Shown: positions 18,901-26,256, counted from the first letter of the stretch. The stretch: 64,000 nucleotides of DNA from Flavobacteriaceae bacterium (GCA_016649715.1 JAENXC010000001.1:62001-126000), one strand, 5' to 3'. Made by a program: numbers and translations. The notes: generated by a model from the letters alone, not told the origin.

Positions 18901-21437
18901 AAGCCCAAAGGATCTAAAGTGCCAAGCACTTCCGAAGCCACAACGGTAAGGTCAAAACGGGTTATTCCATCGGCAACGGCATCATCACATACTCGCAAAG
19001 GTTCTGCAGGTGTAGTTCCCACGGGCGAAAAACGCACTTCCAAAGCGAAAGGTACTATGGCAACACAACTGCCTGTAGCACTTTTAACACGTGCCCAAAC
19101 TCCACCCGTTCCATAATTGATCGCAACGGGATCTGTAATTGGAAAATCTAAATATCGTTGTTCATTAATATAAAAATTAGGTAATGGCAAGGCGTTATTT
19201 TGAGCATCTGTAAGTGTTCCGTGATAGGAAACAATTAAAGTGGGATCGCCCAAGGTTATCACGGGCGTTTGCAAACTAAGGTTAAAAGTCGCAAAACCAT
19301 CGTTGTTATCATCACACATTATAAGGTTTGGAGGCGAGGTATTTATTGTGGGCAGTGTGTCTATTGTGATGGTTACGTTTTGGGTAGTATCTGCACAAGG
19401 AACGCCGTTTGGATCTATGTCCCTATTTTCGAGCCTTATAAAAATTTGTTCACTCGGGGCATTTACAAAATATGGGATTGGCAATGCATTGGTACCAGCA
19501 TCTGCATCTGCTTGGGTAAGGTGATAGGTAATGTTGTAATCGGAAGCAGGCTGACCGTCCAACACTGCTGGATTGAATTCTGCTTCGAGGTCAACAAATT
19601 CACCCCCGTCCATATTATAATCGCAATAACTTGCATTTACGGGAACCAAGCCCGCAATGGCACGACTGAAGTATATTTTGAAATCAGTAAGGTCAAAACA
19701 AGAACCTGTGTTGTCCTCAATACGCGCATAAATAGTCTGTGGAGAAGGGGGAACAATTATGTGAACCCCGCCCAGAATTTCAGTTCCGGGAAGGCCATCA
19801 AAAGATTTTTGATAGGTATCGTAATATTTTATAGTGAAATCTGCTGGGTTTTGGGCTCCCAAAATAAAGGGATCGTTGTCCGTTAGAATAAAAGTTCCAG
19901 CTGTAACACCATAATCGCACTGATACATATCTTGCGCGGGATTGGCGACGGGTTGGGGCCTAAAAGTGATTATCACCGGATTGCTTTCTACCCTACACAA
20001 TCCATCCACGGCTTCAACTTTGTAAATTCCATTAATTGTAGCCGCGTAGGTAGCATTGGTAGCGCCAGGAATGGCAACATTATTCCTGAACCACTGAATG
20101 TTGTAGGGTGGATCGGTTACGCCGGAATCCAATATAACAGGCCTGCCCAAACAAGCAGGGCCGGGATCCAAAAGTATTCCGGCCTGACTTAGATCTACGG
20201 GATATATAAATTCGTTATTAGATTCATCGGTTTCAGCAACAATACCTTGGGGCGGCAGCATGCCTGTACCAATATCATCAACTACCGCCCTAAGATCAAA
20301 ATTATTTGGAGTGGCAATTGGTATAGCAAGGGTTATGGTCCCACTTTCGGAACCCCCCAACGGAATAATATTCGTAGTAGTAGTTTGACCGATCAAAACA
20401 GCATCTGCATAAAAAGCTATTGGTGTATTTGCAGGAAGTTCATTGGTGCTATTCACATTATAGACCGTGTATTCCACGTCAATATCGCCATTTTCGCAGA
20501 GCACCCCAAGATCGTCTATTTCTATGGTAGCATCGGGTAGTTCGGAGTTGACTCCCACAATAACATTGTTGACCATTATAAAATCCTGGCCTGATCTAAG
20601 CTGAATGTCTATTTGGGTATCGCCGGGTTGTATAATATTTAAGTTTTGCAGGTCATAATAGTCCAAATCCATATTATAAAGCGTGTTGGAATTGGTATAA
20701 CTGTTTGTGCCATTAAAGGCATTATTTGCCGGGTTTAGCGGAGGGTTGGCTATAAGGATATTGTTAAGGTGGAGTTCTTCAGTAACAGAAATACCCGCAT
20801 CCCCTTCCCAAGCCAAGAAACCAATTTTTGAGGCGATGTCCGAAGAAGCATTAATATTGCCTAAAACAATGTTTATATTTTGGTTAGTACTGTTCACATA
20901 TTCCAAACCGTCAAAGAGGGTTATCTGATTTAAAAGAAGTGAAGGATCTTCATATATTACAATTATACTCCAACCGGCGAAGTTTGTGCCTTGGCCACAA
21001 TAGGCACCATTGGCCTGAAGTGCTGGATTCACATCCAGTTCAGAAAGGGTGTACGTTCCATTTCCTGTTGCTGCAACTATATTTGTTACATCCTTATAAG
21101 CTGAAAAATAGTCCAGTCCCGTGTTAGCTTGAAGGGGAAAGATACGATCTGGAGTAATATCTATACCGTTTAGTTTTACATCAAAATCCCCAGTTCCGGA
21201 GCCCGCCCAGTAAAGATGTGCAGAAAGAAAAGTCTGTCCTAAATTTAAATTAAGATTGGCACTGCTTTGGGTTAAAGCACTACATGGACCGCCGCCATTT
21301 TCTGTGGTATTCAACGTATTTCCAAAAGCGGTGAACTGATATCTTCCGTTAAACTGTTTAAATTCTGTTATTGGATTTGCTTGTGCAAAGAGTAGCGTTG
21401 GGATAAATAAGACTAAAAGAAGTATTAATTTTTTCAT
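12975..21437 (-). CDS. Giant modular surface protein with T9SS type B sorting domain
   Basis: 2820 residues from ATG 21437, which opens a signal peptide (MKKLILLLVLFIPTLLFAQ); an upstream frame adds 21 residues that overlap the promoter. Order: N-terminal beta domain (about 20-300), CARDB-like domain (about 300-415), Ig-like domain (about 418-500), some 20 modules of about 100 residues (504-2580), further Ig-like segments, and a C-terminal gliding-associated sorting domain (about 2733-2820: YFTPNGDGYHDTW, IYIFDRFGKLLKQL, WDGTYNGNPLPSSDYWF). Each module begins with a C-D-x-D-x-D-G-x-x-x-F-D-L pattern and has a second Cys about 75 residues later. Likely an SprB-like adhesin or matrix protein exported by SprA. 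Expressed with the PorP/SprF gene downstream. Confidence 0.93.
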   Translation of the reverse strand: MKKLILLLVLFIPTLLFAQANPITEFKQFNGRYQFTAFGNTLNTTENGGGPCSALTQSSANLNLNLGQTFLSAHLYWAGSGTGDFDVKLNGIDITPDRIFPLQANTGLDYFSAYKDVTNIVAATGNGTYTLSELDVNPALQANGAYCGQGTNFAGWSIIVIYEDPSLLLNQITLFDGLEYVNSTNQNINIVLGNINASSDIASKIGFLAWEGDAGISVTEELHLNNILIANPPLNPANNAFNGTNSYTNSNTLYNMDLDYYDLQNLNIIQPGDTQIDIQLRSGQDFIMVNNVIVGVNSELPDATIEIDDLGVLCENGDIDVEYTVYNVNSTNELPANTPIAFYADAVLIGQTTTTNIIPLGGSESGTITLAIPIATPNNFDLRAVVDDIGTGMLPPQGIVAETDESNNEFIYPVDLSQAGILLDPGPACLGRPVILDSGVTDPPYNIQWFRNNVAIPGATNATYAATINGIYKVEAVDGLCRVESNPVIITFRPQPVANPAQDMYQCDYGVTAGTFILTDNDPFILGAQNPADFTIKYYDTYQKSFDGLPGTEILGGVHIIVPPSPQTIYARIEDNTGSCFDLTDFKIYFSRAIAGLVPVNASYCDYNMDGGEFVDLEAEFNPAVLDGQPASDYNITYHLTQADADAGTNALPIPYFVNAPSEQIFIRLENRDIDPNGVPCADTTQNVTITIDTLPTINTSPPNLIMCDDNNDGFATFNLSLQTPVITLGDPTLIVSYHGTLTDAQNNALPLPNFYINEQRYLDFPITDPVAINYGTGGVWARVKSATGSCVAIVPFALEVRFSPVGTTPAEPLRVCDDAVADGITRFDLTVVASEVLGTLDPLGFDLYYYEDFTQAVAAGDVALTAPDFSQAIPDPTNFFNATNPDFIYILIVGNGTGTIPPNPNQASGCYDIITIELRVEPNPENLGPFNYELCDDELQGSTLTDEISTFDLTSFNAQVTNNIPTLTVVWFFSYADEAADIPIPNPTTYQNIGTPQTVIGRVTSEYGCKTLVTLTLTVLPNPNPNFNPAPLELCDDDDDGLVGGWDLTLADADITNLELNVTVKYYTTRPRAEAGLPGTEIVMPFTNTDPFIQTVFARVEKNVPPATLGCFTIVELELHVIALPDKPKMPPFADPFIGCDESGSGTAIFNLTLQDAGVIGDQDPAIFVTPITYYDTSLADAQAGIPGTEIVNPASYISAGGVPIWVRLESLVTGCVRVTEFQLAIELFPTIGVGNDLTECDDLTVDSTDIDGTSIFDLTVNDALISMGNPNLEVFYYASPVDQANNNPIANPSAYRNIVSPQQTIYVTVFSENGCRARNSFLIIVEPNPLAFSPGEMIACDSDYDGFALFDLTTQDNFITNGDANLSVSYHKTLLDAVNNVLPITAPYKNDVKYNDVPITDPLLPGYGTGGVWARIINTVNGSLCQRIISFALRVHASPTATVPEPLRKCDDAVADGFTIFNLNDKKAEILGTLDPTGFDVYYYVLEADAIIAGDLALTAPDFTGAIATPGAFTNTTNPQTIYVLVVGNAASSIPPNPNGAEGCYDIVPLTLIVDPIPANNGPFENFLCDDELQGSTPTDNISTFDLTINNILITGGNIGLTVQWFDAMGNPILNPTMYQNIATPETVIGTVSSQFGCSNNVTVTLNVLSNPDPKVDPTPITFCDDDDDGFVDIFDLTVRDLEIINGQNDVSIAYYETEQEAIDAVPGTEILGLYRNIVPYNQFVFARVTNDVPPEILPCFTIVQLELIVVPLPDAPDGNLQDPLIACDEDGDGQAIFDLTVQNSSVYGLQDPNNFEPITYYTTQADADAGTNAINPANAFSSFGQTIWVRLESIASGCARVSSFEIVVGAFPGSGLANDLVLCDDEVNGSTRNDGISTFNLTLNTLVITGGDPTLTVYYYASQFDQDNDIRIVNPGAYQNVIIPEQEIFVTVISQNTCRATLSFMIIVNPNPEPVQPTPLYACDVDNNGVAFFDLESKTAEIRGGDPTLIITYHETMFDAETGNFPLASPYENIFLFTQTLYVRVAYSAPPAGTGCYTIVTLQLIVNPTPVVPDDLPDLIACDDSGFAEFDLTVQNDLIFGSQSPTDYTLTYHLTEADAIANINFIIQPETFTNTSNPQTIWVRLDDNNTDCFKVGHFNLVVNNGLPITDPTPLEQCDDLGEVNDGIASFDLTQKNGEITNGVVTQGVSYFLTEQDAQNNTNRIDPDTAYVNVDAFGNPINPQVLYVRVQDSNSDCISFTTLTIKVISNPNPVTPSAIELCDDNFGVPFDEIEIFDLTVREAQILNGNNWTIGYYESYDDAVNENGEIVAPEVTAYQNTSNPQIIYVRTTNPNSLCFEIVELELIVNPLPDDTAVVSPYIVCAPDDSEIGVFNLETKVQEILGGQTDPPFKVTFYIDPTDAMNGVNFIVNTTNYQNKDAGNNPINPQTIYTNIKNTETGCAIGGVQSFELIVQKGAIAISPAEPFIMCDNLPPSDGYAEFNLDDVTNQQVSDLRAEILGGQDPTVYIITFHETLEDAEAGTGAIVFPYINIINPQRIYIRVTNNDNVYEPKCYAVADMVIKVEQIQDVILDGVYRLCVDENGNPIPEEEGSPSPPVIDTGLDPTLYTFIWDLDGVIIIGETGPSIIALQGGVYTVTYTEISSNCESSVSATVIVSSPPFTYVATLINGAFAGNHIIEVTATGNGTYQYQLDNGPFQDSNIFENVAPGDHTITIKDIYGCGSVTFNVGVIDYPPYFTPNGDGYHDTWNIIGIATGDPTAKIYIFDRFGKLLKQLSPVGAGWDGTYNGNPLPSSDYWFRVEYKEDGNAKEFKGHFTLKR
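13700..19930 (-). repeat. Array of about 20 coding modules in the giant surface protein
   Basis: Each module is 95-120 codons. Starts are recognisable by CDD/CDxD: for example CDDNNDGFATFNL, CDSDYDGFALFDL, CDVDNNGVAFFDL, CDEDGDGQAIFDL, CDDDDDGFVDIFDL. Modules then show x-YY-x-T/S-x-x-DA, an NP-x-x-Y-x-N segment, PQTIYVRV and a Cys before a last strand ending in V-x-P-x-P. The acidic loop resembles DxDxDG calcium loops; the two cysteines could pair within a module (inference). Confidence 0.9.
15549..19322 (-). repeat. Tandem duplication of a six-module block (about 1.9 kb each)
   Basis: Block A (19322-17421, residues about 706-1339) and block B (17420-15549, about 1340-1963) contain the same six module types in the same order. 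Paired cues: PVAINYGTGGVWARV / PLLPGYGTGGVWARI; CDDAVADGITRFDL / CDDAVADGFTIFNL; LCDDELQGSTLTDEISTFDL / LCDDELQGSTPTDNISTFDL; CDDDDDGLVGGWDL / CDDDDDGFVDIFDL; VTGCVRVTEFQ / ASGCARVSSFE; SENGCRARNSFLIIVEPNP / SQNTCRATLSFMIIVNPNP. Confidence 0.9.
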
Positions 21438-21457
21438 AAATCGGGGAATTACAGTGC

Positions 21458-21497
21458 CAAATATATTGAATACATTGTTTTTCTTTTTATATTTTTG
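21458..21497. promoter_or_regulatory. Divergent promoters of the giant surface protein and nfu
   Basis: Minus strand: TATATTTG (-7, 21465 to 21458) 20 bases before the giant gene start. Plus strand: TATTTTTG (-7, 21490-21497) with TTG at 21466-21468, 21-base spacing, 16 bases before the nfu ATG. Both fit the Bacteroidota TTG-N19..21-TANNTTTG pattern; the minus-strand promoter lacks a good -33. The two -7/-33 elements nearly overlap. Confidence 0.6.
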
Positions 21498-21513
21498 CAA
21501 AAAAAACTACTTA

Positions 21514-22434
21514 ATGTCTCAATTTAACATAGCAATTTCTAAAACAACCAACCAAAATATTGTTAAATTCAGCGCAGATTCTTTCTTAACACGCGCTACC
21601 AGCTACGAATTCAAAAATATTGACGAGGCAAAATCAAGTCCTTTGGCGCAGCAACTTTTTTACCTCCCTTTTGTGAAAACGGTTTATATCTCGCAAAATT
21701 TCATCGCTATCGAGAAATATAACATTGTGGAATGGAAAGATGTGCAGGAAGAAGTGGCAAATTCCATTGAGGAATACTTAAATGAGGGAAAACCCGTAAT
21801 CACAGAAATGGTCGTTCCTAAAAAAGTGCCGATAACTATCTATGCCGAAAGTACCCCAAATCCTACTGTAATGAAATTTATAGCCAATAAAACTTTGGCT
21901 AAGGGTGTTTTTGAATTCAAATTTATTGAAGATGCAGTAAATTCACCATTGGCAAAGGCTTTGTTTAACTTTCCATTTGTAAAAGAAGTTTTTATTAGTT
22001 CCAATTATATTTCGATAATGAAATATGACTGGGCAGAATGGGAAGAGTTAACCATGGAAATCCGGGAATTCATCCACAAGTTCATTGAAGATGGAAAATC
22101 TGTAATGAATGAGGAGCTAACGGATAAAACGACTGCTTCTGAAACTATTACTTCAACTGAAAATACTTCAGAAAAAACCCAAAAACCCCACACCGCCCTC
22201 GAAAAAGAGATAATTTCCATTCTGGACGAATACGTAAAACCCGCCGTGGCAATGGATGGCGGCCATATACTTTTTGACTCATTTAACGAAGATACCAAAA
22301 CAGTAAAAGTGATCCTTCAAGGCGCTTGTAGCGGTTGCCCTTCATCAACAATCACTTTAAAAAACGGAATAGAAACCATGCTGAAACAAATGTTGAAAGG
22401 GCAGATTGATAGTGTGGTGGCGGTGAATGGGTAA
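21514..22434 (+). CDS. Nfu/NifU-type Fe-S scaffold protein with duplicated Nfu_N domain
   Basis: 306 residues from ATG 21514; a longer frame would run into the promoter. Two Nfu_N domains in tandem (about 3-95 and 105-205) show clear internal homology: SPLAQQLFYLPFVKTVYIS versus SPLAKALFNFPFVKEVFIS. An acidic linker leads to the C-terminal NifU domain (about 225-306) with the cluster-binding Cys272-x-x-Cys275 in GACSGCPSS. Nfu proteins carry 4Fe-4S clusters to client enzymes in the cytoplasm. Divergent from the giant adhesin; a palindrome follows the stop before the oxidase genes. Confidence 0.93.
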   Translation: MSQFNIAISKTTNQNIVKFSADSFLTRATSYEFKNIDEAKSSPLAQQLFYLPFVKTVYISQNFIAIEKYNIVEWKDVQEEVANSIEEYLNEGKPVITEMVVPKKVPITIYAESTPNPTVMKFIANKTLAKGVFEFKFIEDAVNSPLAKALFNFPFVKEVFISSNYISIMKYDWAEWEELTMEIREFIHKFIEDGKSVMNEELTDKTTASETITSTENTSEKTQKPHTALEKEIISILDEYVKPAVAMDGGHILFDSFNEDTKTVKVILQGACSGCPSSTITLKNGIETMLKQMLKGQIDSVVAVNG

Positions 22435-22483
22435 TGAGTTATGAGTTATGAGTAAAATAGTTGTCACACTTTAACAAATCACA

Positions 22484-22507
22484 AACCTGCCTGCCGGCAG
22501 GCAGGTT
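22484..22507. repeat. Perfect 24-bp palindrome (REP-like)
   Basis: AACCTGCCTGCC followed immediately by its exact reverse complement GGCAGGCAGGTT. It is flanked by short direct repeats (ATGAGTT near 22435-22452 and AATTAAC near 22519-22545). It has no T-run, so it is more like a dispersed palindromic element than a terminator, although it could act on nfu mRNA. Confidence 0.85.
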
Positions 22508-22557
22508 AACGAATCCCGAATTAACAATTAACAATTAACGAATTAACAAAGAATAAA

Positions 22558-23139
22558 ATGGACTTAACCGCAGGAACCGAACAAACAAAAAGAAACAGGG
22601 CTAAAAAAAATATACTCTGGTTTGGAATTATCAGTTTAACAATGAGTTTTGCTGGGCTTACCAGTGCTTACGTAGTGAGCAAAGAAAGACCCGACTGGAT
22701 TTCCACTTTTGAAATGCCACAGGCATTCTTCATAAGCCTCGCTTTGATAGTTGCGAGCAGCATAACCATTTTTTTTGCAGTTCGGGCCATTAAAAAACAG
22801 CAAAACCCGTTGGGGATGTTTCTGCTGGTCGCCACCTTTTTGATGGGGGTTCTGTTCGTGGTTTTTCAATTTGTAGGGTTTTCAGAAATTGTTGAAGGCG
22901 GCTATAATTTTACCGGCCCCACCAGCAGCATTACCACGTCCTTTATCTATTTGGTGGTCCTGTTGCACGTGGCGCACGTAGTGGCTGGACTTATTGCGCT
23001 TTTGGTTGTAATTTATAATCATTATAAACTAAAATATGAAAACGGTAAAACCCTTGGCGTTGAACTAGCTGCAACTTTTTGGCATTTTGTGGATTTTGTA
23101 TGGATATACCTGTTTTTATTTTTATATTTTGTTAAATAA
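22558..23139 (+). CDS. Cytochrome c oxidase subunit III (short form)
   Basis: 193-residue integral membrane protein with five predicted membrane helices (first at about 19-38, last at about 168-190). The C-terminal signature TFWHFVDFVWIYLFLFLYF is the family hallmark of heme-copper oxidase subunit III. Bacteroidota often carry two subunit III genes in tandem, as here. Subunit III stabilises the oxidase core in the cytoplasmic membrane. First gene of the module with the longer subunit III and subunit IV. Confidence 0.93.
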   Translation: MDLTAGTEQTKRNRAKKNILWFGIISLTMSFAGLTSAYVVSKERPDWISTFEMPQAFFISLALIVASSITIFFAVRAIKKQQNPLGMFLLVATFLMGVLFVVFQFVGFSEIVEGGYNFTGPTSSITTSFIYLVVLLHVAHVVAGLIALLVVIYNHYKLKYENGKTLGVELAATFWHFVDFVWIYLFLFLYFVK

Positions 23140-23185
23140 AAATTAAACGTATTTTTGAACCTTTATTTACAACCAAATTCTTTTT

Positions 23186-24172
23186 ATGGAAGCAACTGTT
23201 GTTAAAACAGGTACCGAAGAAAAAACCTGGGGCGGTGGAAATGAGCCGTTAAAAGCCAGTTATGGCAAAATGATGATGTGGTTTTTCATCGTTTCCGATG
23301 CCTTGACGTTTTCCGGTTTTCTTGCCGCTTACGGATTTTCAAGATTCAAATTTGTAGATGCCTGGCCCATCCCGGACCAAGTGTTTACACACTTTCCATT
23401 CCTTCACGGAGTAGATGCACCCATGTATTATGTGGCGTTTATGACCTTTATTTTGATCTTTTCGTCCGTAACGATGGTTTTGGCCGTGGATGCGGGCCAT
23501 AAGATGAACCAGAACAAGGTAATCCTCTATTTGTTCCTCACTATTATTGGGGGGCTTATTTTCGTGAGCTCACAAGCCTGGGAATGGTCAACTTTCATTA
23601 AGGGCGATTATGGCGCAGTGGAAACCAAAGGCGGACAGATTATACAATTTATGGATAATGAGGGCAAGCGAGTGGCGCTACGTGATTTTGCCACTGCACC
23701 CACCACTGAGGAAAGAACTGAACAAACAAAGGAGAACGGAATTTGGTACAAAAACGAAGCTGAATACCTGCCCAGCATTTCCTTTGAACAGGTTAAAGCA
23801 GGTTTCCTTGCAAACGACGATCTTTTGGTACGGGTTCAGCACAAAGATGAACACGGGCACCACATAATTTTAAACCGTCAGGAATCCATTGCAAAAGTTG
23901 TGAACGACGGCGCTTTGGTGGTGGAAGGCGCAAACCTTCGACACAACGAATACGGCCATCCGCTGTTTGCAGACTTTTTCTTCTTCATTACAGGTTTCCA
24001 CGGGTTTCACGTGGCTACGGGAGTATTGATTAACTGTATTGTCTTTTTCAACGTAATAGTAGGAACCTACGAACGCCGCGGGCATTACGAAATGGTTGAA
24101 AAAGTTGGGCTCTACTGGCACTTTGTGGATTTGGTATGGGTATTTATATTTACATTCTTTTATCTTGTATAA
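23186..24172 (+). CDS. Cytochrome c oxidase subunit III (long form with extramembrane insert)
   Basis: 328 residues. N-terminal helices start after KMMMWFFIVSDALTFSGF; the last helix carries GLYWHFVDLVWVFIFTFFYLV, the subunit III signature, and FHGFHVATG is the preceding conserved helix. Between them (about residues 135-255) lies a hydrophilic insert of about 120 residues rich in Glu, Lys and His (KDEHGHH), absent from the shorter neighbour. The insert is a known feature of the Bacteroidota long form; its role is unclear. Co-transcribed with genes on both sides. Confidence 0.93.
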   Translation: MEATVVKTGTEEKTWGGGNEPLKASYGKMMMWFFIVSDALTFSGFLAAYGFSRFKFVDAWPIPDQVFTHFPFLHGVDAPMYYVAFMTFILIFSSVTMVLAVDAGHKMNQNKVILYLFLTIIGGLIFVSSQAWEWSTFIKGDYGAVETKGGQIIQFMDNEGKRVALRDFATAPTTEERTEQTKENGIWYKNEAEYLPSISFEQVKAGFLANDDLLVRVQHKDEHGHHIILNRQESIAKVVNDGALVVEGANLRHNEYGHPLFADFFFFITGFHGFHVATGVLINCIVFFNVIVGTYERRGHYEMVEKVGLYWHFVDLVWVFIFTFFYLV

Positions 24173-24190
24173 AATTTTTATAATTGAAAA

Positions 24191-24580
24191 ATGGAACACG
24201 AACAAGCACATAAACTCGCAATCTTTAGGGGAGCATTAAAATTCAGGTCCAACGTTACCAAAATTTGGGGGGTATTTGTAATACTTTCCATTGTTACTAT
24301 TGTAGAGGTTACTTTAGGGATCATTCGTCCCGACTTTTTGGTGGATCACCACTTTTTAGCACTCCGGCTTTTAAACTGGATATTCATTGTGCTTACCCTC
24401 TTTAAAGCATACTACATCACTTGGGACTTTATGCACATGCGCGACGAAACCATGGGTTTGCGAAGAGCCGTAATCTGGACCGCCCTGTTTTTGATAGCCT
24501 ATTTGGTACTATTGGTACTGATAGAAGGCGATTATATTTTTGAAGTATATAAAAACGGATATATAAAATTCAATTTTTAA
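24191..24580 (+). CDS. Cytochrome c oxidase subunit IV family protein
   Basis: 129 residues with three predicted membrane helices (about 26-46, 58-78, 95-115). It has the family-like RGALKFRSNVTKIWGVF start and AYYITWDFMHMRDET between helices 2 and 3. Such small subunits (CyoD/COX4-like) stabilise the oxidase and assist metal-centre assembly. It follows the long subunit III by 18 bases and is closed by a terminator 20 bases after the stop. Confidence 0.9.
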   Translation: MEHEQAHKLAIFRGALKFRSNVTKIWGVFVILSIVTIVEVTLGIIRPDFLVDHHFLALRLLNWIFIVLTLFKAYYITWDFMHMRDETMGLRRAVIWTALFLIAYLVLLVLIEGDYIFEVYKNGYIKFNF

Positions 24581-24600
24581 ACAACACTTTTGTTTATTGA

Positions 24601-24630
24601 AAAAAAGCCCTCTTTGTGAGGGTTTTTTTT
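24601..24630 (+). terminator. Intrinsic terminator after cytochrome oxidase subunit IV
   Basis: A-run 24601-24606, stem CCCTC (24608-24612) with GAGGG (24618-24622), 5-base loop, then eight Ts. A/T pairing extends the stem. Confidence 0.9.
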
Positions 24631-24702
24631 GTGCGTAAATACCATTGAGAAAGATATTTTATTGTCCGAAATTGGTCAGAAACCTAAAGCCCTGACGATT
24701 TT

Positions 24703-24735
24703 GTCATTCCGACGCAGGAGGAAATCGAAGATTCA
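24703..24735. repeat. Dispersed flavobacterial intergenic repeat fragment
   Basis: TCATTCCGACGCAGGAGG followed by AAATC matches the style of the GTCATTCC...AGGAATC palindromes scattered in Bacteroidota genomes. Only one half is well preserved here. The rest of the gap 24631-24870 shows nothing recognisable. Confidence 0.45.
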
Positions 24736-24870
24736 ACGTAGTTAATCTCATTAAGTTTCAACATACTATTGAATGTGATTCACTTATTTCTAAATAACAA
24801 TTAGGCCATAATGATTGAATACGGACATTAGAAAAAGTTCTTACAATAAGACAGTTGTATCAATTAGAAA

Positions 24871-26256
24871 CTATTCCTTTATCACTTTAAAGATTTGCTC
24901 ATCCGTATCAGTTTTTAGTTTAAGAAAATAAACCCCACTTGCATAATTGGCGAAATTTAATTGCGAAACAAACCCATTTCTTTGGAACAAAACCCTGCCA
25001 TAAGTATCGTAGAGCATAGTGGTTGAAATATTTAAATCTTTCTGTCCCACAATATTAAGCATATCTTTTACTGGATTTGGATAGACTTTAATATTCTCGG
25101 TTTGGTTTTCTTCCACCCCAATAATAGTCATGTTTTCGTACCACGCAATTTTATCGTCGTTCTGAGAAACTGATATTGGATCAATATCTCCATCGTTGTC
25201 AATGTCTGCTGCATACACACGGCGGGGAAATTCAACATCGGTAGTTATAATCATTTTAGGGCCAAATGTGCCTTGTCCATCCAAATTCTCGAACCAGACC
25301 ACCTCGCCCCCAAAAGTTTCCGCGCTTGTGGCCAGAACATCAATATCATTATCGTTATCTAAATCGGCTGCGTAAACTGTCCAAGCATTAAGCAAAGTAT
25401 TCGTTATTGTATTTTTCGGGCCAAAATTACCAAGACCATCTACATTTTCATGCCAGGCGACTTCACTGTCGCCAGGCGATGCCGAAAAAACGTCCATATC
25501 GCCGTCGCCATCGGCATCAGCAACAAAGATTACATTTGCGTATACGGAAAAATCGCGTATAACACGAAGAGGTCCAAAATTGCCCAACCCATCTAAGTTT
25601 TCATACCAAAATATTCTTACAGTATTAGGGGCATTCCCATTCCCCACCACATCAAGATCACCGTCACCGTCCAGATCGGCGGCTACGACGGAGCGCGAAC
25701 TGGTAATATTGTTATCAATAATTTTTGTAGTGCTGAAATTGCCTTGACCGTCAAGATTTTCATACCATGCCAATCCCGAAAAATTAGATGCCGAGATAAC
25801 ATCATTATCCCCATCACCATCCAAATCAGCGGCTATTGCCGAAAATGCCCCGTCAGCATTCCCTGTGATTACCTTTTGGGGGCCAAAACTTCCGAGGCCA
25901 TCTATATTTTCGTACCATAAGACTCTATCAGCAGAAGCCGCAGTTGTTATAACATCAAAGTCGCTATCATTATCCAAATCAGCCGAATATATTGAATAAC
26001 TTTGATCAAATAAATTAGTTTCAATAATATTTGGAATTCCAAAATTTCCCAGTCCATCCAAATTCTCAAACCAAGCAATATGAAAATTTCCACTTCTACA
26101 GGAAGTTATAATATCCTTGTCACCATCTCCGTCTATATCAGCTGCGTAAGCACCTGACGCCGTCTCCGCCTCTATACTTATTATTTGTTGCGAACCAAAT
26201 TGTGAATAAGCATGTGAAAATACAAATATAAATAGTATAAAAAGTTTGTGTATCAT
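24871..26256 (-). CDS. FG-GAP/VCBS-repeat secreted protein with T9SS type A sorting domain
   Basis: 461 residues. A signal peptide (MIHKLFILFIFVFSHAYSQ) is followed by seven VCBS/FG-GAP repeats of about 50 residues, each with a calcium-type loop and an aromatic phrase: DIDGDGDKDI, DLDNDSDFDV, DLDGDGDNDV, DLDGDGDLDV, DADGDGDMDV, DLDNDNDIDV, DIDNDGDIDP, then WYENLDGLGNFG-like. The C-terminal Por secretion tail (about 390-461) has VYPNPVKDMLNI, LYDTYGRVLF and GVYFLKL. It is thus a T9SS cargo folded as a beta-propeller, exported to the surface or medium. It is on the strand opposite the oxidase genes and separates subunit IV from the SCO-type genes. Confidence 0.93.
   Translation of the reverse strand: MIHKLFILFIFVFSHAYSQFGSQQIISIEAETASGAYAADIDGDGDKDIITSCRSGNFHIAWFENLDGLGNFGIPNIIETNLFDQSYSIYSADLDNDSDFDVITTAASADRVLWYENIDGLGSFGPQKVITGNADGAFSAIAADLDGDGDNDVISASNFSGLAWYENLDGQGNFSTTKIIDNNITSSRSVVAADLDGDGDLDVVGNGNAPNTVRIFWYENLDGLGNFGPLRVIRDFSVYANVIFVADADGDGDMDVFSASPGDSEVAWHENVDGLGNFGPKNTITNTLLNAWTVYAADLDNDNDIDVLATSAETFGGEVVWFENLDGQGTFGPKMIITTDVEFPRRVYAADIDNDGDIDPISVSQNDDKIAWYENMTIIGVEENQTENIKVYPNPVKDMLNIVGQKDLNISTTMLYDTYGRVLFQRNGFVSQLNFANYASGVYFLKLKTDTDEQIFKVIKE

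Noticed and set aside
13113-20540. Many plus-strand frames antisense to the giant surface protein, up to 205 codons
   Set aside because: They are shadows of the repeated coding modules on the minus strand and share its repeat period; no signal or motif is visible.
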